Source: Longimicrobium sp. (GTDB lineage Bacteria; Gemmatimonadota; Gemmatimonadetes; Longimicrobiales; Longimicrobiaceae). Taken from it: a stretch of DNA of 33,081 nt. Below the pieces are notes generated by a model. The model searched no databases, was not told the origin of the DNA, and saw nothing but the letters and a program-made list of their open reading frames with translations. The stretch covers positions 1-33,081 of the forward strand of contig DASVTZ010000206.1 of NCBI GenBank assembly GCA_036387335.1, in the 5' to 3' direction. The number at the start of each line of letters is the position of its first letter. Positions within the stretch are counted from its first letter, which is position 1. This document shows, piece by piece, positions 15,333 to 23,117 of the stretch. Position numbers and translations under genes: made by a program.

Positions 15333-16490
15333 TCATCCCGCCAGCACCGCCCGCCCCTCCGCCGCTTCGGCCAGCTCCACCGCCAGGCGATCCAGCAGCA
15401 GCCACCCCTCAGCCGTCAGCCGCAGGATCGCATCATCCCCCTGCGCCAGCCCCCGCGCACGCCAGGCGGCGGCGAGGCGGAGCTCGGCGTCGCAGGCGGC
15501 GGCGAGAGGGTAGCCGGAGTCCGTGCGAAGACCGAGCCACGCTCCTTCCAGCGCGCGCGTTTCGTCGTCCACCGTCTCCTCGTCGTCGACCGGGAGGCGG
15601 CCGGCGGCGATGGAGTCGCGGTAGGTGTCCCAGCTTCGCACGTTCCAGCGGCGCAGCGGCGGGTAGAAGGCGTGCGCGCCGGGGCCGAGGGCGGCGTAGG
15701 GTGCGCCCGTCCAGTAGACGCCGTTGTGGCGCGACTCCCGGCCGGGAAGGCCGAAGTTGGAGACCTCGTAGTGGCGGAAGCCGGCCGCGGTCAGGTGGCG
15801 GTGCGCAAGGAGGTACTCGTCGGCGTAGCGGTCGTCGTCGGCGAGCGTCTCGCGGCCCTCGAGAACCCAGCGGCCCAGCGGCGCGGCGGCCTCCGCGGTG
15901 AGGCCGTAGAGGGAGATGTGCTCCGGCTCCAGCGTGAGCGCGTGGTGGAGGTCCGCGCCCCAGTCGCGGCCCAGGCGCTGCGGGAGGCCGAAGATCAGGT
16001 CCACGCTCACGTTGCCGAAGCCCGCCTCACGTGCGGCGTCCATCGCGCGGCGCGGGCCATCGACGCCGTGCATCCGCCCCATCCAGCGCAGCGCGGGCTC
16101 GTGGAACGTCTGCGCGCCCAGCGAGATGCGATTGACGCCGGCCGCGCGCCAATCGGAGGCGGTGGCCGCGGTGAAGCTCTCCGGGTTCGCCTCGCACGCC
16201 CATTCCGCCGCGTCGCTCCAGGTGGCGAAGGGGGCCAGCCGCTCGCGCAGCTCCGCCATCGCTCCGGGCCCGAGGAGCGACGGGGTGCCGCCGCCGATGT
16301 AGACCGTGTCCAGCGCGAGCGGCTCCGTCCACCCGCGCTCGTCCACCAGCAGGCGCATCTCGCCAACGATGGCGTCGAGCCACTCGGCCGTGGGCGCCTC
16401 GCGCGTGGCCTGCACGGCGAAGTCGCAGTACGAGCAACGGCGCACGCAGAACGGAACGTGGACGTACAGCGCGGATGGGCCAGACGACAA
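15333..16490 (-). CDS. hemW: Heme chaperone HemW (radical SAM)
   Basis: HemW binds heme and is thought to deliver it to cytochromes; older annotation calls it a coproporphyrinogen III oxidase homologue. The radical-SAM cluster motif is CVRRCSYC (Cys15, 19, 22), followed by IGGGTPSLL and the HemW-specific HNGVYW (HNxxYW form), which separates it from true HemN. The start is a TTG at 16490: AAGGAG stands exactly 6 nt upstream and the result is 385 residues, the normal length. Longer in-frame readings to 16775 invade the divergent flippase gene. hemW before hrcA is the conserved order in several phyla. A repeat-filled gap of 403 bp follows. Confidence 0.92.
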   Translation of the reverse strand: MSSGPSALYVHVPFCVRRCSYCDFAVQATREAPTAEWLDAIVGEMRLLVDERGWTEPLALDTVYIGGGTPSLLGPGAMAELRERLAPFATWSDAAEWACEANPESFTAATASDWRAAGVNRISLGAQTFHEPALRWMGRMHGVDGPRRAMDAAREAGFGNVSVDLIFGLPQRLGRDWGADLHHALTLEPEHISLYGLTAEAAAPLGRWVLEGRETLADDDRYADEYLLAHRHLTAAGFRHYEVSNFGLPGRESRHNGVYWTGAPYAALGPGAHAFYPPLRRWNVRSWDTYRDSIAAGRLPVDDEETVDDETRALEGAWLGLRTDSGYPLAAACDAELRLAAAWRARGLAQGDDAILRLTAEGWLLLDRLAVELAEAAEGRAVLAG

Positions 16491-16641
16491 CGATCTCTCC
16501 TTGCGACGGGTGGACCTCAGGGACACCGCAGCACGCCGGACGTTCCGCGCGGCACGAGGCTCGCAAAGGGCGTCGCGGACGATACCTCCCACACCGGAAT
16601 CATCCGTTGAACGAACCGCTCCTCTCGCAGCGCGCACTCCG

Positions 16642-18228
16642 GTGAGCGAAGCCAACGAATCCGCCGCGCCGCTGGCCGAGGGCTCCGGGGTCGCCGCGCC
16701 GTCCGCGGGCCCCGGCTTCGGCGCGCGTCTGCGGCGGCTCGGGTCCGAGTCGCTTGTGTACGGGCTCAGCTCCATCGTGGGCCGCTTCCTCAGCTACCTG
16801 CTGACGCCGTATTACGCCTACGCCTTCACCCCCGCGGACAACGGGGTGCAGTCTGTCGTATACACCTACATCCCGCTCGCGTCGCTGGTCTTCCTCCTGG
16901 GGCTGGAGGTGGCGTACATGCGCGGCGCTGCGGCCACCCGCGACGCGGACCTGACGACGCGGCAGCGCACCTTCAGCATGTCGTTCGGCACCATTGCGGC
17001 GGTGGGGGCGGCGGGGCTGGCGTTGGGATGGGTGGCCGCGCCCTGGCTGGCGGAGCTGGTGAAGCTCCCCGTCTACGCCGTGCGCTACATCCTGGCCATC
17101 GTGTACACGGACGCGCTCCTGACCGTCCCGTACGCACAGCTCCGGATGAGCAACCAGGCGAAGCGCTACGCCGTGCTGAAGCTGCTCTTCGCGGGGGCGA
17201 GCATCGCGCTGAACGTGGTGCTGATCGGGGTGCTGCACTGGGACGTGTCGGCGATCTTCTTCTCCAACTTGGTCGCCAACCTCGCCGTCCTGCTGCTGAT
17301 GCTCCCCATCATCCTGCGCCTCTTCCGCCCCGCGACGCTGCGGGGCGCGGAGTGGGGGCCGCTCTGGCGCTACGCCCTGCCGCTGATTCCCGCGGCGCTG
17401 GCGGTGGCGCTGGTGGAGAACGGCGACCGCATGGTCCTGAACGCCCTCCCCGACGCCACCGCGCGCGCCGTGTACGGGATGGACACCAAGGACGCGGTCG
17501 GCATCTACTCCTTCAACTACAAGCTGGGCGTGGCGATGCTCCTCGTCGTGCAGATGTTCCGCATGGCGTGGACGCCCTTTTCGCTCACGCAGGCGAAGCA
17601 GCCCGGAGCGCCGCAGCTCTTTTCGCGCGTGCTGACGGCACTGATGATCGTGTGCAGTGGCGTCCTGCTGGCGGTATCGCTCTTCCTGCCCGTGCTGGTG
17701 AGCATCCCGGCCGTCTACCACTTCCCGCGCACGCCGGCGTACTGGCTGGGGCTCTCCATCGTCCCGGTGATCCTGCTGGGCTACGTGTTCAGCGGCGTGT
17801 ACGCGGTGGTGACGGCGGGGCTGTACGTGGAGCGCAGGACGGGCGTGCTGCCGTGGATCGCGGGCGCGGGCGCGCTGGTGAACCTCGGGTTGTGCATGGT
17901 AGGCGCGCGGTTCGGGATGGTCGCCGTGGCGTGGGCGACCCCCGCATCGTACGCGCTGATGGCGGCGCTGGGCGCGCGGGCGGCGAACCGCGTCTTCCCG
18001 GTCCCGTTTGAATGGTTCCGGCTGGTGCACCTGGGCGCCATCGCGGGCGCCATCTTCGCGACGGACCACTGGCTCCTGCCGCGTGCGATCGAGCCCGGCT
18101 CCGCCCTCGGTGCGGCGGCCAAGCTGCTGCTACTCCTCGCGTTTCCCGCGCTGCTGCTGCTGACGCGGTTCTTCCGGGCGGGGGAGTTCGCGGTGATCCG
18201 ACGGCTCGTGCCGGGGCGGGCATCGTAG
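16642..18228 (+). CDS. Polysaccharide flippase of the MOP/MATE superfamily
   Basis: An inner-membrane protein of about 528 residues with some 12-14 hydrophobic segments, of the Wzx-like lipid-linked oligosaccharide exporter group. A short charged cytoplasmic N-terminus (to about residue 30) is followed by LGSESLVYGLSSIVGRFLSY LLTPYY, typical for the first helix of the polysaccharide biosynthesis protein family. Later segments include VENGDRMVLN and IYSFNYKLGVAM. The GTG at 16642 is a best guess: the ribosome binding site is weak and GTG starts are common here. No glycosyltransferase genes are adjacent, so the transported lipid-linked sugar cannot be named. It diverges from hemW across about 150 bp. 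Confidence 0.85.
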   Translation: MSEANESAAPLAEGSGVAAPSAGPGFGARLRRLGSESLVYGLSSIVGRFLSYLLTPYYAYAFTPADNGVQSVVYTYIPLASLVFLLGLEVAYMRGAAATRDADLTTRQRTFSMSFGTIAAVGAAGLALGWVAAPWLAELVKLPVYAVRYILAIVYTDALLTVPYAQLRMSNQAKRYAVLKLLFAGASIALNVVLIGVLHWDVSAIFFSNLVANLAVLLLMLPIILRLFRPATLRGAEWGPLWRYALPLIPAALAVALVENGDRMVLNALPDATARAVYGMDTKDAVGIYSFNYKLGVAMLLVVQMFRMAWTPFSLTQAKQPGAPQLFSRVLTALMIVCSGVLLAVSLFLPVLVSIPAVYHFPRTPAYWLGLSIVPVILLGYVFSGVYAVVTAGLYVERRTGVLPWIAGAGALVNLGLCMVGARFGMVAVAWATPASYALMAALGARAANRVFPVPFEWFRLVHLGAIAGAIFATDHWLLPRAIEPGSALGAAAKLLLLLAFPALLLLTRFFRAGEFAVIRRLVPGRAS

Positions 18229-18283
18229 GGCCTCGATTCCTTCAACTTTCAGCAACAGCCAGGGTGATCCGCTAGCTGACGCG

Positions 18284-18369
18284 AGGCCGCTCGGGCACGT
18301 TGTACACGCGTCCCGAGCGGCCTGTGTCATGATCGAATGCACTGAAGGCGTGCCACGCTCCGGCACGCC
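18284..18369. terminator. Two consecutive hairpins between convergent genes
   Basis: Two inverted repeats lie between the flippase stop and the lipoprotein stop: AGGCCGCTCGGG / CCCGAGCGGCCT (18284-18295 and 18312-18323) and GGCGTGCC / GGCACGCC (18347-18354 and 18362-18369). Neither has a T-tract. They may halt or stabilise the converging transcripts. Confidence 0.5.
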
Positions 18370-18401
18370 TCGGTCCTGCGGCGCCGCTCAGCGAGGGCGT
18401 C

Positions 18402-18983
18402 TCACGTGTCGTTCGCGGTGAAGACTCGGTCGTAGAAGTGGAACTCGCAGCCTGGGCGCACCGGCACGTACACGACGGGCGGCATGTGGCGGGTGCCGGA
18501 CATCCCCGCGTCGATGTAGATCGCCACGCCATGTTGCTCGTATTCCCCGAAGCGCTTGACCGACGATGCACCGAACACGTTCGACCGGGCGGACTTCACG
18601 TACCGGGATCCTCCGACGGTAATCGCCTCGCCATTGATGAACCAGGGCGCATCGGCCGCGTACTGCCCCAACCCCGGGGGCGCCCCCGCGATGCGCATCC
18701 CGCGGTGCATAGTGTCGGCGGGGGGTGCAGCGTTGACCCCGCTGGTGCTCGGCGGGCCGGAGCCCCGTTCCACGCAAGATTGCAACTCGGACCCGGTGGT
18801 CGCCAGCGACGCGTGCGCCGTCGGTGCCGCCGCGGGAGGCGCGGCGATCACATCGGGGGTCGGTGAGGCGGCGCCCGCGCACGCCGTGGCGAGCCATGCC
18901 ATGAGCAGGACTGCCATCGCGCTGCCCGCGTGGGCCTGCGCGCGCGCGATGCGTCGGTGGGCGGCTGCGTGTAACGTTGCCAT
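18402..18983 (-). CDS. Hypothetical lipoprotein
   Basis: A 193-residue protein with an unusually long basic N-region (HAAAHRRIARAQAH), a hydrophobic stretch MAVLLMAWLATACAG and a lipobox-like LATAC, followed by a Pro/Ala/Thr-rich linker (about 37-65). The C-terminal half (about 95-193) is more ordered, with INGEAITVGGSRYVKSARS and a closing GCEFHFYDRVF. I do not recognise the family. AAGGA stands 5 nt before the ATG at 18983, and a good promoter lies about 45 nt further upstream. The gene stands alone, convergent with the flippase. Confidence 0.7.
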   Translation of the reverse strand: MATLHAAAHRRIARAQAHAGSAMAVLLMAWLATACAGAASPTPDVIAAPPAAAPTAHASLATTGSELQSCVERGSGPPSTSGVNAAPPADTMHRGMRIAGAPPGLGQYAADAPWFINGEAITVGGSRYVKSARSNVFGASSVKRFGEYEQHGVAIYIDAGMSGTRHMPPVVYVPVRPGCEFHFYDRVFTANDT

Positions 18984-19032
18984 GCTTCCTTTTCGTGGAG
19001 GGCACCCCGGCGTTCATCCACGCCGCGACCGC

Positions 19033-19076
19033 AGTGTACGTCAGATTTTCAGGATGTGCAATGACATTGTCCTGAA
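19033..19076 (-). promoter_or_regulatory. Promoter of the lipoprotein gene with overlapping inverted repeat
   Basis: On the minus strand, -35 TTGCAC (19061-19056), a 17-bp spacer and -10 TACACT (19038-19033). An inverted repeat TTCAGGA-N15-TCCTGAA (19048-19076) brackets the -35, a plausible repressor or activator site. Confidence 0.5.
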
Positions 19077-19135
19077 GTGTACTTGGGCGTGCGTACGTAG
19101 CTGGCGAACCGGCACGTGCGGAAACTCTCCGATGG

Positions 19136-20245
19136 TCAGCGGCGGCGGAACTGCTTGCCGGGGAGCGACTCGGCGAGGTCCCGCAGCTCGAGGCTGAGAA
19201 GCGCGGTGAGGAGCGTGCCGGTGGGAAGAGACGCGGCGGTGGCCAGCTCGTCGACGTGGCGGGGCTCGCCGTGGAGGAGGGCGAAGACGGCCGCCTCCTG
19301 TGGCGGGAGATCCGGAGGCGGCGCGGGTGGTGGAGGAACGGGCGCGGGGTGGCCGACGCCGCGCAGCTCTTCGAGGATGTCGTGCGCGGAGGTGACGAGG
19401 CGCGCGCCTTCCTTGAGGAGCTGGTTGGTGCCCGCGCTCGCCGCGGAGCCGATGGGGCCCGGGACGGCGAAGACCTCGCGCCCCAGCTCCAGCGTGTACT
19501 CCACCGTGTGCCGCGCGCCGCTCCTTTCGCCCATCTCCACCACGAGCACGCCGTCGCTCAGCGCGGCGATCAGGCGGTTGCGGCGGGGGAAGTTGCCCGC
19601 GTTCGGGTCCTCGCCGGGAGCGAGCTCCGTGACGAGGAGGCCGCGCTCGCGCATGCGGGCGAAGAGGCGGTGGTTCTCGGGCGGATAGACGCGGTCGATC
19701 CCCTGCCCCAGCACGCCCACCGTCGCGCCGCCCGCGTCCAGTGCGGCGGCGTGCGCGGCGGCGTCGATCCCCTTCGCCATTCCGCTGACGATGGAGTAGC
19801 CGGCCCGCACCAGGTCCGCCGCCAGAGACGATGCGGCCTGGCGCCCGTACGGCGTGGGCGCGCGCGTGCCGACGACGCCGATCCCCGCCGTCCCCAGCAG
19901 CTCCAGCCGGCCGCTGGCGAAGAGCAGGAACGGCGCATCGGGAAGGAGGCGGAAGGCGGCCGGGTACGCCGCGTCGTCCGGCGTGATGGCGACGGCGCCG
20001 ACGCGGTTCATGAGCTGCTGCGCGTAGCGGGCCCGCTCGCGCCCCGCCGGCGACCCCGCCTCCGCCACGCGGCGAGCCATCTCCGCGCCGAAGCCGGGGA
20101 GCGCCGCGACGGCCGAGACGGATGCGTTCAGCGCGCGCTCCGCCGTACCGAAGCGGGCCAGGAGGGTGCCGATGCGGCCGGGCCCGATGCGCGGGACCAC
20201 GGCCAGCCGGAGGAGCGGCTCCAGCGCGGCGGGATCGAGCGGCAT
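19136..20245 (-). CDS. dprA: DNA-processing protein DprA (Smf)
   Basis: DprA binds incoming single-stranded DNA during natural transformation and loads RecA. The 369-residue protein has an N-terminal helix-hairpin-helix-like region (PRIGPGRIGTLLARFG), the Rossmann-type core with VGTRAPTPYG, SGMAKGIDAAAHAAAL, the signature FPRRNRLIAALSDGVLVVE and PGPIGSAASAGTN, then a Pro-rich linker and a C-terminal winged-helix domain (about 300-365) with HVDELATAASLPTGTLLTAL. All expected conserved parts are present, so it looks functional. It starts 7 bp after obg and is probably co-transcribed with it. Competence in this organism is plausible but is not shown by this gene alone. Confidence 0.95.
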   Translation of the reverse strand: MPLDPAALEPLLRLAVVPRIGPGRIGTLLARFGTAERALNASVSAVAALPGFGAEMARRVAEAGSPAGRERARYAQQLMNRVGAVAITPDDAAYPAAFRLLPDAPFLLFASGRLELLGTAGIGVVGTRAPTPYGRQAASSLAADLVRAGYSIVSGMAKGIDAAAHAAALDAGGATVGVLGQGIDRVYPPENHRLFARMRERGLLVTELAPGEDPNAGNFPRRNRLIAALSDGVLVVEMGERSGARHTVEYTLELGREVFAVPGPIGSAASAGTNQLLKEGARLVTSAHDILEELRGVGHPAPVPPPPAPPPDLPPQEAAVFALLHGEPRHVDELATAASLPTGTLLTALLSLELRDLAESLPGKQFRRR

Positions 20246-20252
20246 GCGTGGG

Positions 20253-21281
20253 TCAGGGGCGCCAGGGCTCGGGCTCTTCGCCCGCGGCGATCTCCTCGGC
20301 CACCACGCGCGCGGCGTGCGTCCACAACCCTTCGAGAAGCGCGTCCAGCCCGCGCCGCGCGACGGATGAGATCACGAACTGCCCCCACGCCTCGGGCGCA
20401 TCCACCCGCGGCTGCTCCCAGTCGGGCGGAAGCAGGTCCGCCTTGCTGAAGACGACGCAGTGCTGCTTGGCCGCGAGCTCCTCCGAGTAGCGCGACAGCT
20501 CCTCGCGCAGCCGGTCGTACTCCGTCTGCGGCTCCAGCGCGTCGGCCGGGATGAGGATCGCCAGCGTGCGGGTGCGCTCGATGTGGCGCAGGAACTGGTG
20601 CCCCAGCCCCTTCCCCTCGTGCGCCCCCTCGATGATTCCCGGGATGTCCGCGACGACGAACGAGCGGTGGTCGCTCAGCGTCACCACGCCCAGGTTGGGG
20701 GTGAGGGTGGTGAACGGGTAGTCGGCGATCTTGGGCGTGGCGGCCGAGACGGCGGAGAGGAAGGTGGACTTCCCCGCGTTCGGCTCCCCCACCAGCCCCA
20801 CGTCGGCGATCAGCTTCAGCTCGAGCACGATGCGGCGCTCGTCGCCCTCCGCGCCCGGATCGGCGCGGCGGGGCGCCTGGTTGGTGGCCGTGGCGAAGGC
20901 CGCGTTGCCTCGCCCGCCGCGGCCACCCTTCGCCACCACCACCTCGTCGCCGGGAGTCAGCAGCTCGCCCAGCAGTTCCTCCGTCTCGTCATCCTTGACC
21001 ACGGTGCCCAGCGGCACGCGCAGGATGAGCGGCTCTCCGTCGCGCCCGGTGCGGTCGTACCCCTGGCCGCGTCCGCCCGGCTGCGCCTTGTAGTGCTGCT
21101 GGTAACGGTAGTCCATCAGCGTGGTGAGCTGCGGATCGGCGCGCAGGATGATGTCGCCGCCCTTGCCGCCGTTGCCGCCGTTGGGCCCGCCGTGCGGCAC
21201 CCCCGTCTCGCGCCGGAACGACACCTCGCCCCCGCCGCCGTCGCCGGCCTTTACCTGAATCGTCGCGTGATCTAAAAACAC
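20253..21281 (-). CDS. obg: GTPase Obg (CgtA)
   Basis: Obg is an essential ribosome-associated GTPase acting in 50S assembly and growth control. The 342-residue protein has the Gly-rich Obg domain (1-158, start FLDHATIQVKAGDGGGGEVSFRRE), and the G domain with G1 GEPNAGKS (165-172), G2 threonines at 191-192, G3 DIPG (212-215) and EGKGLGHQFLRHIERT. The G4 motif reads SKAD instead of the usual NKxD. No extra C-terminal OCT domain is present. The start is a GTG at 21281; the N-terminus fits the family exactly. There is no Shine-Dalgarno sequence: heptamer repeats run right up to the start codon. dprA follows after 7 bp. Confidence 0.95.
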   Translation of the reverse strand: MFLDHATIQVKAGDGGGGEVSFRRETGVPHGGPNGGNGGKGGDIILRADPQLTTLMDYRYQQHYKAQPGGRGQGYDRTGRDGEPLILRVPLGTVVKDDETEELLGELLTPGDEVVVAKGGRGGRGNAAFATATNQAPRRADPGAEGDERRIVLELKLIADVGLVGEPNAGKSTFLSAVSAATPKIADYPFTTLTPNLGVVTLSDHRSFVVADIPGIIEGAHEGKGLGHQFLRHIERTRTLAILIPADALEPQTEYDRLREELSRYSEELAAKQHCVVFSKADLLPPDWEQPRVDAPEAWGQFVISSVARRGLDALLEGLWTHAARVVAEEIAAGEEPEPWRP

Positions 21282-21316
21282 TAGGGACTAGGGAACAGGG
21301 AATAGGGAATAGGGGG
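21282..21316. repeat. Heptamer tandem repeat abutting the obg start codon
   Basis: About five imperfect 7-bp units of the form TAGGGAC/ACAGGGA/ATAGGGA (plus strand) occupy the place where the obg ribosome binding site should be, directly upstream of its GTG. Similar heptamer tracts are known as short tandem repeats in cyanobacteria and other genomes. Confidence 0.7.
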
Positions 21317-21343
21317 CATTCGCGCCCCTCGTAGTTGCAGTGC

Positions 21344-21412
21344 TCCCCCTCTCCCGATAACGAGAGGGGCACCCTCTCCTGTTATCGGGAGAGGGGGCCG
21401 GGGGGTGAGGGC
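21344..21412. repeat. Dispersed repeat, CTCCCGATAACAGGAGAG family, copy 2
   Basis: Two back-to-back inverted elements, CCCCCTCTCCCGATAACGAG and ACCCTCTCCTGTTATCGGGA, followed by GAGGGGGCCGGGGGGTGAGGG. The right part forms the 3' end and stop codon of the carboxymuconolactone-decarboxylase-like gene. It resembles the copy at 15011-15095. Confidence 0.7.
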
Positions 21413-21987
21413 CGGATCGCGCCCCACAGCGCGCGGACCTCCTCCGCACGGTCATCGTCCAGAAACGCGCACGCCGCCTCGACCGCTTCGTCCACCTGCT
21501 CGGCGGTCGCGCCGGCATTCAAAGAGCCGCGCAGGTGCGAGTGGAGCTGGCGCGGCACGTTCCACACCGCCAGCAGCGCCGCGATGCAAAGCTCGCGCGT
21601 CACCAGGTCAAGCCCCGGACGGCCGATCACGCGGCCGTAGCCGCCGGTCACCATCCAGCCGTCCACGTCCGGGTGCAGCGAGCGGACGTTGGCACGCAGC
21701 TTCTCGTAGTTCGAACCGTAGACGGTCGCGCACACCGCCTCGCCGCGCGCGTCCCATTCCCGCGCGTCCTCGCCGAGCGAGGGGGATGCGGGACGGCCGC
21801 TGACCTCGCGCCAGAGCCCCAGCGCGTTCAGCGCGTCCGGGAAGCCGACGAAGAGGTGCGACTGGAGCAGGACCTCCTCGACCGCGACGGGATCGGCATC
21901 CAGAGCGCTCTCCATCGCCGCGCGGATCGCGGCGGAGTCGCGCGCTCCGAGCGATGCGGCCAGGCGCAGGAGGGCGGCGTCAGGCAT
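21382..21987 (-). CDS. Carboxymuconolactone decarboxylase-like protein
   Basis: A 201-residue helical protein of the CMD/AhpD-like superfamily, recognised from VTRELCIAALLAVWN and HSHLRGSLNAGATAEQVDEAVEAA. The CxxC redox pair of AhpD-type members is not seen, so a decarboxylase-like or unknown role is more likely than peroxidase activity. The start ATG at 21987 overlaps the end of the asparaginase gene by 8 bp, suggesting translational coupling. The final residues RPSPPGPLSR and the stop codon are encoded by a dispersed repeat, so the native C-terminus has probably been replaced or extended. Substrate unknown. Confidence 0.75.
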   Translation of the reverse strand: MPDAALLRLAASLGARDSAAIRAAMESALDADPVAVEEVLLQSHLFVGFPDALNALGLWREVSGRPASPSLGEDAREWDARGEAVCATVYGSNYEKLRANVRSLHPDVDGWMVTGGYGRVIGRPGLDLVTRELCIAALLAVWNVPRQLHSHLRGSLNAGATAEQVDEAVEAACAFLDDDRAEEVRALWGAIRPSPPGPLSR

Positions 21988-22990
21988 CCGGCGTCGTGAG
22001 GTGGATGCGGGGGCGGAGCTGGCCCACCGTCTCGCCGCGCGTGTTCACCACCTCGGGGAAGACGAAGGTGTGCAGCCGCCCCAGGTCGTCCTCGGAGATC
22101 AGGTCCAGCTCGCGCAGCACGGCGATGATGGCGGGGCCGGCGGCGCGCTGCGCTCCATCCTCCACCTTGAGCGCGATCCCCAGCTCCGCGCCGGGCACGC
22201 CGACGCAGTAGACCCCCTCCGCCCCGATCTTGGCGAAGACGCGGCCCCCCGCCACGCGCGTCAGCTCGGTGCAGATGCGCCCCTCGCCAGCCACCATCTC
22301 CGGGTGCGCGGTCATCGCCTCCACGATGCGGCTGGGGCCGGGCTCGCCCGCGCGCGCCGCTGCCGCGAAGCCGGCGTACGCGAGGGCCATGTGGCGCAGC
22401 GGCAGGGCGAATGTCACGACGCCGCACCCGTCCGTTCCCAGCCCGACCGCCTCCTGCGGCACCTGCGCCCAGCGCGCCACCTCGGCCAGCATGCGCCCCT
22501 GCACGGGGTGCTCCACGCGCTGATAGCCCTCCGTCTCCCAGCCGTGGGCCCGGGCCAGGAGGAGCATCCCGGCGTGCTTCCCCGAGCAGTTGTTGTGCAG
22601 CCGGCCGGGCGCCAGCCCCGCCTCCTCCAGCTCGTGCCGCGTGTGGTCGTCGAAGGGCGGATGCGCGCCGCACGCCAGCGCCTCCGCCGTGCAGCCGGCT
22701 TTGAGCAGGATCGACTCGGCGGCGGCCACGTGGCGCGCGCTGCCGGAGTGCGAGCCGCAGCAGAGCGCCAGCTCGGCGGGGGTGATGCCGAAGCGCTCGG
22801 CGGCGCCGTCGTCCACCAGCGGCAGCGCCTGCATCGGCTTGGACGAGGAGCGGAAGAAGGTGGACAGCTCCGGGTCGCCCGTGGAAGCGCGCAGCATCCC
22901 GCGCGCATCGACCACCGCCACGTGCACGCGATGCCAGCTCTCCGGCACCGCGTTCCTCACCACCTCCACCACGCTCACCGCTTCCGTCAT
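21980..22990 (-). CDS. L-asparaginase, rhizobial ReAV-type family
   Basis: The 336-residue protein belongs to the asparaginase family typified by Rhizobium etli AnsA/ReAV (COG4448), unrelated to the E. coli enzymes. Key segments: FFRSSSKPMQ with the first Ser-Lys pair, CCGSHSG, NNCSGKHAGM with the Cys and Lys expected at the metal site, GTDGCGVV with the second Cys, and FAKIGAEGVYCVG with the second catalytic Lys. The expected reaction is L-asparagine to aspartate and ammonia in the cytoplasm. The ATG at 22990 is chosen because an alternative Met at 23062 lies inside the upstream terminator. It overlaps the CMD-like gene by 8 bp. Confidence 0.88.
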   Translation of the reverse strand: MTEAVSVVEVVRNAVPESWHRVHVAVVDARGMLRASTGDPELSTFFRSSSKPMQALPLVDDGAAERFGITPAELALCCGSHSGSARHVAAAESILLKAGCTAEALACGAHPPFDDHTRHELEEAGLAPGRLHNNCSGKHAGMLLLARAHGWETEGYQRVEHPVQGRMLAEVARWAQVPQEAVGLGTDGCGVVTFALPLRHMALAYAGFAAAARAGEPGPSRIVEAMTAHPEMVAGEGRICTELTRVAGGRVFAKIGAEGVYCVGVPGAELGIALKVEDGAQRAAGPAIIAVLRELDLISEDDLGRLHTFVFPEVVNTRGETVGQLRPRIHLTTPDA

Positions 22991-23041
22991 CGCCGCGCTT
23001 GGTCCGGGGACACACCGCCGCGGGGTTTTCCGCGGACCCGT

Positions 23042-23079
23042 AAAATAAAGGAGGAGAGGCACCTTGGCACCCCTCCTCC
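23042..23079 (-). terminator. Rho-independent terminator after the S41 protease gene
   Basis: On the minus strand a long stem with three G-U wobbles (arms 23079-23066 and 23063-23050) is followed by TTTATTTT. It closes the tmk/S41 protease transcript just before the asparaginase gene. Confidence 0.75.
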
Positions 23080-23117
23080 CCTGCCCGCTGCTGGCCGCTT
23101 TTACCTGCCGGCGCTCT

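Noticed and set aside
15212-18228. Long N-terminal extensions of hemW and the flippase that overlap each other
   Set aside because: HemW has a TTG with AAGGAG at 16490 giving normal length, and the flippase homology begins after 16642. The extensions are frame read-through.
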